Below the pieces are notes generated by a model that saw nothing but the letters and a program-made list of their open reading frames with translations, ran no database searches and had not been told where the DNA came from. Made by a program: the position numbers and the translations under genes. From positions 1-6,202 of the forward strand of contig CANQRO010000072.1 of NCBI GenBank assembly GCA_947626205.1: DNA of 6,202 nt, written 5' to 3'. Each line of letters opens with the position of its first letter. Position 1 is the first letter of the stretch. Positions 1 through 5,952 of the stretch are shown one piece after another. The stretch comes from an uncultured Clostridia bacterium. GTDB taxonomy: Bacteria > Bacillota > Clostridia > TANB77 > CAG-508.

Positions 1-26
1 GACCCCCATTTTCCTATAATTAACAT
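1..26 (-). CDS. 5' end of a truncated gene, function unknown
   Basis: An ATG at 26-24 opens a frame that runs off the window after about eight codons (MLIIGKWG). An SD-like AGGTG at 36-32 lies 5 nt upstream, and a promoter and structured leader precede it, which supports a real start. The visible residues are too few to assign a family. Confidence rests on the upstream signals rather than the coding sequence. Confidence 0.45.
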
Positions 27-33
27 TTTTTCA

Positions 34-66
34 CCTACTTATTTATATTCCGCAAGTAGGGGTGCG
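34..66 (-). promoter_or_regulatory. SD-sequestering hairpin or pseudoknot in the leader of the edge gene
   Basis: In the transcript, CCUACUU (60-54) is perfectly complementary to AAGUAGG (40-34), and the latter contains most of the SD (AGGUG, 36-32). A second short helix, CGCA (66-63) with UGCG (54-51), encloses CCCCUACU in its loop, so the two helices together could form an H-type pseudoknot (they share only base 54). Blocking of ribosome access is the natural inference. I could not match it to a riboswitch class that I know. Confidence 0.4.
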
Positions 67-82
67 ATTAACATTTTAATTA

Positions 83-105
83 CAGCAGATATTAAATATC
101 TACTA
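83..105 (-). promoter_or_regulatory. palindrome / 5' leader hairpin near the transcription start of the edge gene
   Basis: AGATATT and AATATCT form a perfect inverted repeat around a single base (101-87). As RNA the stem extends to 9 bp with two G-U pairs (UAGUAGAUA with UAUCUGCUG) around a 5-nt loop. It lies just downstream of the predicted start of transcription, so it could be a repressor operator in DNA or a 5' stabilising hairpin in RNA. The sequence does not decide between these. Confidence 0.3.
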
Positions 106-116
106 CTATTATATCC

Positions 117-145
117 ATAATACAAACTTTCTATTAAAATATCAA
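117..145 (-). promoter_or_regulatory. sigma-A type promoter for the edge gene
   Basis: TTGATA (145-140) and TATTAT (122-117) are separated by 17 bp. A TATAAT also occurs slightly downstream (113-108) but has no -35 at proper distance. Upstream lie two A/T palindromes (TTTTTCGAAAAA and TTTTGCAAAA, within 173-151), which could act as A-tract UP-like sequence. The predicted start is near 110, giving a leader of about 85 nt. Confidence 0.5.
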
Positions 146-181
146 TATATTTTGCAAAACTTTTTCGAAAAAATTTGGTTC

Positions 182-220
182 AAAAAATAAAGCCTCAAGA
201 TTTTATTTCTTAAAGCTTCA
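182..220 (-). terminator. intrinsic terminator after the hydrolase gene
   Basis: A 12-bp stem (UGAAGCUUUAAG, 220-209, with CUUGAGGCUUUA, 199-188; three G-U pairs) with a 9-nt loop is followed directly by six U residues (187-182). It ends the MFS transporter-hydrolase transcript. The stem-plus-U-tract layout is the classic Rho-independent form. Confidence 0.75.
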
Positions 221-308
221 TCAAAATTTTATTTACTTATTAATTCTAATATCATAACCATGTATATAACATTAATGCTTTCGAGCTTTTGTCCATTTTC
301 CACCATTT

Positions 309-1226
309 CTAAAATTTCATCCAATTAAGTATAACATAATATACTTCTCCGTTATTCGTTTCATTTACTAGTTCATGTCTTGCATCTCTAAATAAGCGAA
401 GTTTTACATTCTTTAATCCTGCTTTTTCTAACATTTTTAATACTCTCATAGGACCTTTTCCCATTTTCCCCACAGGATCTTTATCTCCAGAAATTAATAG
501 AATTGGTACATTCATTGTTTTATTTATGTTTTTTTGTTTAGATAAATAATATACACCTTTTAATAAATTTAAATATCCATTTGCAGTAAAATTGAACCCA
601 CATTTAGGATCTTTTTCATATTCATCTAATACTTCTTCATCACGTGTTATCCAGTCTATATCTGTTCTCTTCGTATCGTTAAACTTTTTATTAAATGAAC
701 CCGTTATTAAATATTCTAATATATTACTTCTATAATGATCTCCATAAATTAATATTACTAACTTAGTTAATACTTGCCCCATTAATAATCCTGCCTTTTG
801 CCCACTTGTACCTGACAAAATAACTCCTTTTATATTATCTTTATACTTTGTTAAATATGTTCTTACAACTAAAGATCCCATACTGTGCCCAAATATAAAA
901 TAGGGTAAATTTGGATATTCAGCAGCTATTTTATTTTGTAATATGTGCACATCTTCTACAAGTCTATCCCATCCATTTTCTTTTGAAAAATATCCTAAAT
1001 CTTCTTCTGTTTCTGCTGTATTTCCATGTCCTAAATGATCATGTCCAACTACTATGTAGCCATTATTAGAAAGAACTTTAGCAAATTTTTCGTATCTACC
1101 TATATGTTCACTCATTCCATGAACAAGTTGTATAATTCCTTTATATTCTTTTATATCTTCATTTCTCCACCTTTTTGCATATACATTTTTTCCAGTAGAT
1201 GAAGTAAAATAAAAACTTTCTACCAT
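309..1226 (-). CDS. alpha/beta hydrolase, monoacylglycerol lipase / lysophospholipase-like (serine aminopeptidase S33 fold)
   Basis: This 305-residue protein is a cytosolic-type alpha/beta hydrolase; no signal peptide or membrane anchor is evident. HGMSEH at 36-41 matches the oxyanion-hole segment of bacterial monoacylglycerol lipases and lysophospholipases. GHSMG at 113-117 is the nucleophile elbow (Ser115). Asp250 in SGDKDPVG and His284 in ARHELVNE complete the expected triad, and GHDHLGHG (61-68) fits the conserved strand after the second helix. The length suits the family. The likely reaction is hydrolysis of an ester such as a monoglyceride or lysophospholipid, but this fold is promiscuous and the substrate is not shown by the sequence. 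The ATG follows an AAAGGA SD, and the gene starts 13 nt after the MFS transporter stop, so both are probably one transcript. A strong terminator follows. An open frame overlapping the stop is described in the findings. Confidence 0.85.
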   Translation of the reverse strand: MVESFYFTSSTGKNVYAKRWRNEDIKEYKGIIQLVHGMSEHIGRYEKFAKVLSNNGYIVVGHDHLGHGNTAETEEDLGYFSKENGWDRLVEDVHILQNKIAAEYPNLPYFIFGHSMGSLVVRTYLTKYKDNIKGVILSGTSGQKAGLLMGQVLTKLVILIYGDHYRSNILEYLITGSFNKKFNDTKRTDIDWITRDEEVLDEYEKDPKCGFNFTANGYLNLLKGVYYLSKQKNINKTMNVPILLISGDKDPVGKMGKGPMRVLKMLEKAGLKNVKLRLFRDARHELVNETNNGEVYYVILNWMKF

Positions 1227-1239
1227 AACTTTTCCTTTC

Positions 1240-2520
1240 TTATATTTTCATTTCTATTTCTTGCTTTGGATATTCTTCCGGTTTTAAACCAACTCTTTGT
1301 TTCATATATAAAATTATCATTATTCCTATTGCAAAATATATAATTTCTCCTATTATAATTGCATTTGTACTTGTAGTTACTGTTAATAAAACTGATGCTA
1401 ACATTGTAATTACTGATCTAGTAACATTTCTTATTAACGAATTAACTGAATAAATTTTAGAAATTATTTTTTCATTTGAAAAATTATTTAAATAACGATT
1501 TACCAAAATAGTATTCATTGCACTATCACTCTGACCTATAATTCCTAATAGTAAAATTATTCCTATACATATCCAAGTTGGTATTCCTATAAATACAAAA
1601 AATCCAGATAAAATTATACTAATAGAACTACTTAATATTATTACTGATAATGAATGATTTCTAAATACATTATGAAACTCAACTTGTTTTTTAGAAGCAA
1701 TACTAGAAGCAATTTCTAAAATAGCTCCAATAACTCCCATAATCTGTGAAGAAGTACCAATATCTTTTAATAGTGTTTCTCTATAATCATTTAATATACG
1801 CATGAATGCATAAGTAACTCCACTATATAGTATTAGGCTTCTTAAACGCTTTGATTTAAATATAAAACTAAAAGATACTTTTATATCATTAACATATTCT
1901 TTAACATCTTGTATTTTTTCTTTATTGTTTGTACTTTTTATTTCTTCAAAAGAAAGAGAAACTAAACATGCAATTGCTGAAATTATCATTGAAAAAATAA
2001 ATGGTAAATATGGATTAATAGCATAAATAAATCCAGATAGTATAGCTGTAATTGCATCTAAGAAATAATAACCTGACTGCCCTTTTCCTTCGATTTTTGA
2101 ATATATTTTTCCTTTTTTTTCAGTTTCTGGAATTGATGTTGTTAATATACTTGGTTCTGCCACATCTTTTAAAGCAAACGTACATGCAGAAACAATTTCA
2201 GCAATACAAAGATGTATAACATTCGTACTAACCATTAATATAGCAACATATAAAATGTTAAAAAAATTGCTTAAAAATGCACTTTTTCTATATCCTATTT
2301 TTTGTATAACAATAGTAGCTGGTATTTGCAAAATTACCATCGATAAAGAATATATTGCAATTGAAAATATTACATCAGATGCTGGTATTAATTTTATTTG
2401 CGTAAGAAATAATAATTTCATCGTATATAAAAATATTGCATCTGTTGATAATGCTCTATAAAATGCATATAATTTCATATTCTTTTTTCTAGCTTTTACT
2501 AATCTTTCGTTCTCTATCAT
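1240..2520 (-). CDS. MFS (major facilitator superfamily) transporter, 12 membrane segments
   Basis: A 426-residue, very hydrophobic protein with roughly twelve membrane-spanning segments in two halves, split by a charged central loop at about residues 191-228 (EEIKSTNNKEKIQDVKEYVND and onward). That architecture is typical of MFS secondary carriers. A degenerate motif A (QKIGYRKS, 73-80) sits between segments 2 and 3, where the consensus has G-x-x-x-D-R-x-G-R-R. The N-terminus is basic and cytoplasmic (KARKKN). The ATG has an AAGGAG SD 5 nt upstream and its own promoter, so it is not just read-through from the folate operon. The substrate is unknown: drug efflux is common in this family, and the hydrolase immediately downstream would also fit uptake or export of a lipid-like or esterified compound. 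That pairing is only an inference. The family call is firm, the substrate open. Confidence 0.8.
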   Translation of the reverse strand: MIENERLVKARKKNMKLYAFYRALSTDAIFLYTMKLLFLTQIKLIPASDVIFSIAIYSLSMVILQIPATIVIQKIGYRKSAFLSNFFNILYVAILMVSTNVIHLCIAEIVSACTFALKDVAEPSILTTSIPETEKKGKIYSKIEGKGQSGYYFLDAITAILSGFIYAINPYLPFIFSMIISAIACLVSLSFEEIKSTNNKEKIQDVKEYVNDIKVSFSFIFKSKRLRSLILYSGVTYAFMRILNDYRETLLKDIGTSSQIMGVIGAILEIASSIASKKQVEFHNVFRNHSLSVIILSSSISIILSGFFVFIGIPTWICIGIILLLGIIGQSDSAMNTILVNRYLNNFSNEKIISKIYSVNSLIRNVTRSVITMLASVLLTVTTSTNAIIIGEIIYFAIGIMIILYMKQRVGLKPEEYPKQEIEMKI

Positions 2521-2543
2521 TTTAACTCCTTACATTTTTCTTA

Positions 2544-2572
2544 ATTATATACTAAAAAGTAAAAGATATCAA
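2544..2572 (-). promoter_or_regulatory. near-consensus promoter of the MFS transporter-hydrolase unit
   Basis: TTGATA (2572-2567) and a perfect TATAAT (2549-2544) are spaced by 17 bp. The -35 box is inside the second arm of the folate operon terminator. The predicted start leaves a leader of under 20 nt before the SD (AAGGAG, 2531-2526) and the ATG at 2520. Confidence 0.75.
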
Positions 2573-2593
2573 ATATTTTATTTGATATCTTTT
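2554..2593 (-). terminator. terminator of the folate operon, possibly bidirectional
   Basis: A perfect 15-bp inverted repeat (arms 2593-2579 and 2575-2561, core GATATC) with a 3-nt loop begins 3 nt after the ecfT stop and is followed by UUUUACUUUUU on the minus strand. The plus strand likewise ends in a T-run. The stem has only two G-C pairs, so termination may be incomplete and some read-through into the MFS gene is possible. Confidence 0.65.
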
Positions 2594-2595
2594 TA

Positions 2596-3174
2596 TTATT
2601 CTTCCACGTATCCTTTTGCTTTTAAGGCATCTTCTATTTTTCCTACCTTTTTAAATAGTTCATTAAATAATGGTACCATTATATAATTTATGTGTTTTAT
2701 TTGATTCATAAAACCCATTGCTACTCCCTTTGCCATAAGACTATATTTAATATTTGTAATTTCATTTTTAATTATTGGAATAAATGTTATTGCAATACTA
2801 ACCATTATTGTTATATTATTTCTATTTATGCCAAACCATTCTAGCGGATATAGTAATTGCTTAATCGCATTTGCTACTTGCATTGTTGTTGTTACATTTC
2901 CAAATATATATGTAATATTACATACTAATATTAGTCTTATTCCTACAAGTATTGCTTTCATTTTTCCCATTGTCCAAATATTTATAACTACTGTAAAAAG
3001 TATAAATGGCATAAGATATAATATTACTTTTATAGCTTCTTTTATTGATATATGGCATATTAGCATAAGTAAAATTTGCATTATAAATAATACTGCTAAT
3101 ATGTTAATATTGTTTATAAAAAATAAGCTAATTGTATATGTTAAGAATATAATAAATTTTAAAACCTGCTTCAT
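2596..3174 (-). CDS. ecfT: ECF transporter transmembrane coupling protein EcfT, compact variant
   Basis: EcfT joins the ATPases to the substrate-binding S-component in the membrane. This 192-residue protein has several hydrophobic segments in its first ~135 residues, then the typical cytoplasmic coupling helices. SIAITFIPIIKNE (126-138) matches the segment before the first coupling helix, and AKG at 148-150 and at 186-188 (ALKAKGY) occupy the places of the two Ala-Arg-Gly/Ser motifs that dock into the ATPases. Both Arg are Lys here. Known EcfT proteins are about 250-270 residues; this one lacks the N-terminal stretch with the usual L-D-P-R-T-K and has a shortened region after segment 2-3. An in-frame stop three codons upstream fixes the N-terminus near here. 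There is no SD at normal distance; the only strong one is 30 nt upstream. It is last in the folate operon, 64 nt after ecfA. Confidence 0.75.
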   Translation of the reverse strand: MKQVLKFIIFLTYTISLFFINNINILAVLFIMQILLMLICHISIKEAIKVILYLMPFILFTVVINIWTMGKMKAILVGIRLILVCNITYIFGNVTTTMQVANAIKQLLYPLEWFGINRNNITIMVSIAITFIPIIKNEITNIKYSLMAKGVAMGFMNQIKHINYIMVPLFNELFKKVGKIEDALKAKGYVEE

Positions 3175-3182
3175 TTTGGTAT

Positions 3183-3210
3183 GTTAGAACTTATGCTAAC
3201 TTATCTCCTT
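3183..3210 (-). promoter_or_regulatory. displaced SD and small hairpin before ecfT
   Basis: AAGGAG (3210-3205) is the only strong ribosome binding site before ecfT but lies 30 nt from its ATG, and no start codon stands at usual distance from it. A 5-bp hairpin, GUUAG (3200-3196) with CUAAC (3187-3183), lies between. If folded it would shorten the effective spacing to 12 nt. This is inference from base pairing only. Confidence 0.35.
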
Positions 3211-3238
3211 TCATTTAAATTATCTTATACTTTACTTT

Positions 3239-4055
3239 TTATTCTTTATATTTTGCCACTAACTTTTCTATTAATTCTTCCATTGTCCATTTTTCAAGTT
3301 CGATTTCAATATTTTGCAATTTTAATTTTTGTAATAATGTTATAATTTCTGGAACTTTAATATCACTATTTTCAATTTCATCTATATGTTTTAAAATATC
3401 TTCCTTTGGAAAAGAATTTTTTAAATATCCATTCTCCATTATCCAAACTTCATCAGATAATAAAATTTCATCTATAATATTTGTTACATATATGATGGTA
3501 TAGCCATCCTGCTTTAAGTTCTGTATTATTTTATAAATTTCTTCTTTTCCTTTTGGATCTAGCATAGCTGTAGGTTCATCTAAAACAATATATTTTGTTT
3601 CCATTGCAAGAACAGTTGCTATTGTTAAACGTTGTTTTTGTCCTAAAGATAGTGAATAAGTATCCTTTTTTTCACTTCCCTCTAGCCCAACTTTTTTTAA
3701 GGCATTTTTTATTCTTTCCTCTTTGTTCTCTAATTTTAAATTTTCTAAAGGAAAGTTCATTTCATCTTGAACACTATTAAATATAATTTGATTCTCTGGA
3801 TTTTGAAATACAATTCCTACTTGTTTTCGTATTGACAAAAAATTTTCTTTATTTTTTGTATTCATTCCATTTATTAGGATTTCTCCATTACTTGGTTTAA
3901 TTATTCCTGCAATTAACTTAGCAAGAGTAGACTTTCCGTGATCCATTTTTTCCTAAAATGCATATAAACTTTCCATCATTAATACAAGCATTAACTTCTT
4001 TTAAAACTATTTCCTTTTTTTTATATCCATAGCTTACATTATTTAATTCTATCAA
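3239..4055 (-). pseudogene. ecfA: ECF transporter ATPase EcfA, frameshifted in Walker A
   Basis: EcfA hydrolyses ATP to drive ECF vitamin uptake. Reading from TTG at 4055 (SD AAAGGAG, 7 nt away; TTGA overlap with the folC stop) gives MIELNNVSYGYKKKEIVLKE and continues to GKNGS. The frame then shifts by one: GGATCACGGAAAG has one extra base (A3939 or C3938) where GGA-TCn-GGA-AAG is expected. Unshifted, the product would stop at 3918 after 45 residues. Joined, it is 271 residues, normal for the family: Walker A GKNGSGKST (35-43), Q-loop VFQNPENQ (Q84), signature LSLGQKQR (135-142) instead of LSGGQ, Walker B YIVLDEPT (Glu160), D-loop MLDPKG, and a switch region YVTN with Asn192 in place of His, followed by an EcfA-like C-terminal domain. 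The segment from the internal ATG at 3946 alone (235 residues) lacks half of Walker A. It is either a genuine mutation or a sequencing/assembly error, because the downstream frame is intact. Confidence 0.8.
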
Positions 4056-5344
4056 TGGTTTTCTCCTTTATTAATTATTTCTATTACTTCACTGTAAGTG
4101 TAAAAACTGCCTATTATAAATATAACTGCATCTTTATATTTTTTCTTGCTTTCATTTATTGCATCTTCTAAAGAAGCCATTTTTATATTTTCTTTTCTAT
4201 ATTTACTAGCCTCAATATACAAATCCTCTTTTTTCACATAACATCTTACTTCATCTTGCACTTTTGTACCATCTGTAAAAATGAAAATTGAATCTTTATC
4301 CTCCATTAATTCTTTAATAACTGTTTTATAATCTTTCGTTTTTAAAATTGAAACTATATATACTTTTTTGCTTGTCAAATAATGTTGCTTGATAGTATTT
4401 TTCAAATTTTGTATTGCCGCTTCGTTATGCCCTCCATCAAAAATTATAGTAGGATTAGTAGATATTACTTCAAATCTTGCTTTATGTACTACTGTTTTTA
4501 AGCCTTGTTCTATGCTTTCTTTTGAAATATTATATCCTTTGTTTTGTAATATTTTTATGGCTTCTAGTACTATACATGCATTTCCAATTTGTTTATTTCC
4601 TTTTAGATTAATTGTTACATTTTCGTCTTTATATTTAAAGTGTTGATATTCGCCATTAAATGTTTGATCTTTGCAATCTCTTTTTAAATCAATTAGATGT
4701 AAATTACTTTGTTTTTTCTTACAAGTATTAATTATTATTTCATTTACATTTTGTTCTTGTTTTATAAAAACTGTATCAGTTTTCTCTTTTATTATTCCCG
4801 CTTTCTGAGTTGCTATCTCTTCTAAGGTATTACCTAAAAGATCCATATGGTCATAACCTATTGAAGTAATAATAGATATTAATGGACTTACCACATTTGT
4901 ACAGTCATATAATCCACCTAAACCGGTTTCTAATACTACAATATCACATTTTTTATGTGCAAAATATAATAGTGCCATAGTTGTTTCCACTTCGAACAAT
5001 GTAACTTTTTCTTCATGTGTTTCATTATATTTTTTAACAAATGGATCAATAATTTTAATTAATTCTTCTAATTCTTCATCTAAAATATTTTTATGGTTTA
5101 TACGTATTCGTTCATTAAAAGTAATTATATGTGGAGACATAAATTCCCCCACTTTATAATTAGCTCTTTCTAGAACAGTAGATAGCATTTCTGCAACACT
5201 ACCTTTTCCGTTAGTACCAGCTATATGAACAAATTTTAAGTCTTTCTCTGGATGATTTAAATTATATAAAAAATAGTTCATTGCAACTAAACTTGGATTT
5301 TTTGTACCTTTAAAAAAACTAGATAGATATTCATTAATATTCAT
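4052..5344 (-). CDS. folC: bifunctional folylpolyglutamate synthase / dihydrofolate synthase
   Basis: FolC adds glutamate to folates with ATP (and in many bacteria makes dihydrofolate from dihydropteroate), retaining them in the cytoplasm. The 430-residue product has the Mur-ligase-like layout: P-loop HIAGTNGKGS (40-49), SPH..FNERIRIN (70-83), ETGLGGLYDCTN (139-150), ITSIGYDHMDLLGNTLEEIATQKAGIIK (159-186, quoted in parts: SIGYDHMDLLG, then ATQKAGIIK), and the C-terminal domain with RFEVI (290-294) and DGGHNEAA (303-310). Length is normal. I chose the ATG at 5344 because AAGGAG lies 6 nt before it; an in-frame ATG at 5359 has no SD, and that AAGGAG would sit inside its coding sequence. The start overlaps the folT stop by 11 bp, suggesting translational coupling. 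Next to folT, its job is presumably to polyglutamylate imported folate. Whether it has dihydrofolate synthase activity cannot be told from sequence here. Confidence 0.93.
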   Translation of the reverse strand: MNINEYLSSFFKGTKNPSLVAMNYFLYNLNHPEKDLKFVHIAGTNGKGSVAEMLSTVLERANYKVGEFMSPHIITFNERIRINHKNILDEELEELIKIIDPFVKKYNETHEEKVTLFEVETTMALLYFAHKKCDIVVLETGLGGLYDCTNVVSPLISIITSIGYDHMDLLGNTLEEIATQKAGIIKEKTDTVFIKQEQNVNEIIINTCKKKQSNLHLIDLKRDCKDQTFNGEYQHFKYKDENVTINLKGNKQIGNACIVLEAIKILQNKGYNISKESIEQGLKTVVHKARFEVISTNPTIIFDGGHNEAAIQNLKNTIKQHYLTSKKVYIVSILKTKDYKTVIKELMEDKDSIFIFTDGTKVQDEVRCYVKKEDLYIEASKYRKENIKMASLEDAINESKKKYKDAVIFIIGSFYTYSEVIEIINKGENH

Positions 5345-5879
5345 CGTTTTCTCCTTCATATAAATAGGTATTTACCATTTTTCTTGTTAGCTTTTCTAAA
5401 ATATAAATTGTAATTACACGAATTGGTAGCATAATTAATTGTGTTGTTACTCTAGTTCCAACTACTACCAAATATGCATTTCCGTATAAAATATGTAGCC
5501 AGATTGATACAATAAATATTTCAACAACTCCTAATACTAAAATATTGCTTATTATTAATTTAAATATAAACTTTTTATCACTTATATTTTCACCTGGTTT
5601 TTTATATAAGAACACCCCATAAATCAAACCTGTAAGGGCTGCACTAAATGTAAAACCTGGAAAATAAGTTCCAAATGGAAACAATATTGCTCCTATAAAG
5701 TCTCCTAATGCTGCAATTATTGTAGAATATTTAGGTCCTAATAAAATTGCTGAAACCATAATTGGTACATAAGAAAAGCTAATTACAAGTAAAGGTGTTT
5801 TTATTGATACAAATCTATTTAATACTATTAAAAGTGCAAGGAAAATTCCAGATAAAATTATTTTTTTTAATTTTGACAT
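5334..5879 (-). CDS. folT: folate-specific ECF transporter S-component FolT
   Basis: FolT is the membrane protein that binds folate for an energy-coupling factor transporter; it works with EcfT and EcfA ATPases. This 181-residue protein has about six membrane segments. The stretch at 57-92, with ALGDFIGAILFPFG, TYFPGFTFSAALTG and LIYGVFLY, is characteristic of the folate family of S-components, and RVTTQLIMLPIRV (143-155) fits the conserved last-helix region. The N-terminus (MSKLKKIILSGIFLAL) matches the short basic start before helix 1 in which S-components contact EcfT. The ATG has a perfect GGAGG 7 nt upstream. It is the first gene of the operon, and the THF riboswitch in its leader independently supports the substrate assignment. 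Expected control is repression when intracellular reduced folate is high. Confidence 0.93.
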   Translation of the reverse strand: MSKLKKIILSGIFLALLIVLNRFVSIKTPLLVISFSYVPIMVSAILLGPKYSTIIAALGDFIGAILFPFGTYFPGFTFSAALTGLIYGVFLYKKPGENISDKKFIFKLIISNILVLGVVEIFIVSIWLHILYGNAYLVVVGTRVTTQLIMLPIRVITIYILEKLTRKMVNTYLYEGENDEY

Positions 5880-5885
5880 AAAAAA

Positions 5886-5922
5886 TCCTCCTTTAAATCG
5901 TTTTCCGCAATTTAAAGAAGAA
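5886..5922 (-). promoter_or_regulatory. SD-sequestering hairpin (riboswitch expression platform) before folT
   Basis: UUCUUCUUUAAAU (5922-5910) pairs along 13 bp (two G-U) with AUUUAAAGGAGGA (5898-5886), enclosing the whole GGAGG in a stem with an 11-nt loop. A competing helix joins UUCCGCUAUUUA of the aptamer (5963-5952) to UAAAUUGCGGAA (5914-5903): 11 pairs with one U-U mismatch. The second helix uses the loop and inner arm of the first, so both cannot form. No U-tract follows the hairpin, so control is translational rather than by termination. Confidence 0.75.
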
Positions 5923-5952
5923 ATACGAAATTATATATTCGAATTCTAGGAT

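Noticed and set aside
34..60. Hairpin CCUACUU/AAGUAGG as a terminator
   Set aside because: The 13-nt loop and lack of a U-tract do not fit. It overlaps the SD of a following start codon, so a translational role is more likely.
2255..2461. A 68-codon plus-strand open frame
   Set aside because: It is antisense to the MFS transporter gene, which has clear membrane-protein features, an SD and a promoter. I saw no independent signals for the plus frame.
2828..3187. A 119-codon plus-strand open frame
   Set aside because: It lies wholly opposite ecfT, has no SD and no family resemblance. It is a shadow of AT-rich membrane-protein coding sequence.
3191..3214. A seven-codon upstream frame (MKGDKLA) before ecfT
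   Set aside because: It has no SD, its codons overlap the AAGGAG itself, and frames this short are expected by chance.
3595..3780. A 61-codon plus-strand open frame
   Set aside because: It is antisense to the EcfA signature and Walker B region, so it is not a separate gene.
4389..4646. An 85-codon plus-strand open frame
   Set aside because: It is opposite folC, whose motifs are unambiguous in this stretch (DGGHNEAA, RFEVI). Treated as a shadow.
5345..5359. The upstream in-frame ATG of folC (MKEKTM start)
   Set aside because: No SD precedes it, while AAGGAG stands 6 nt before the ATG at 5344 and the family N-terminus fits MNINEYL.
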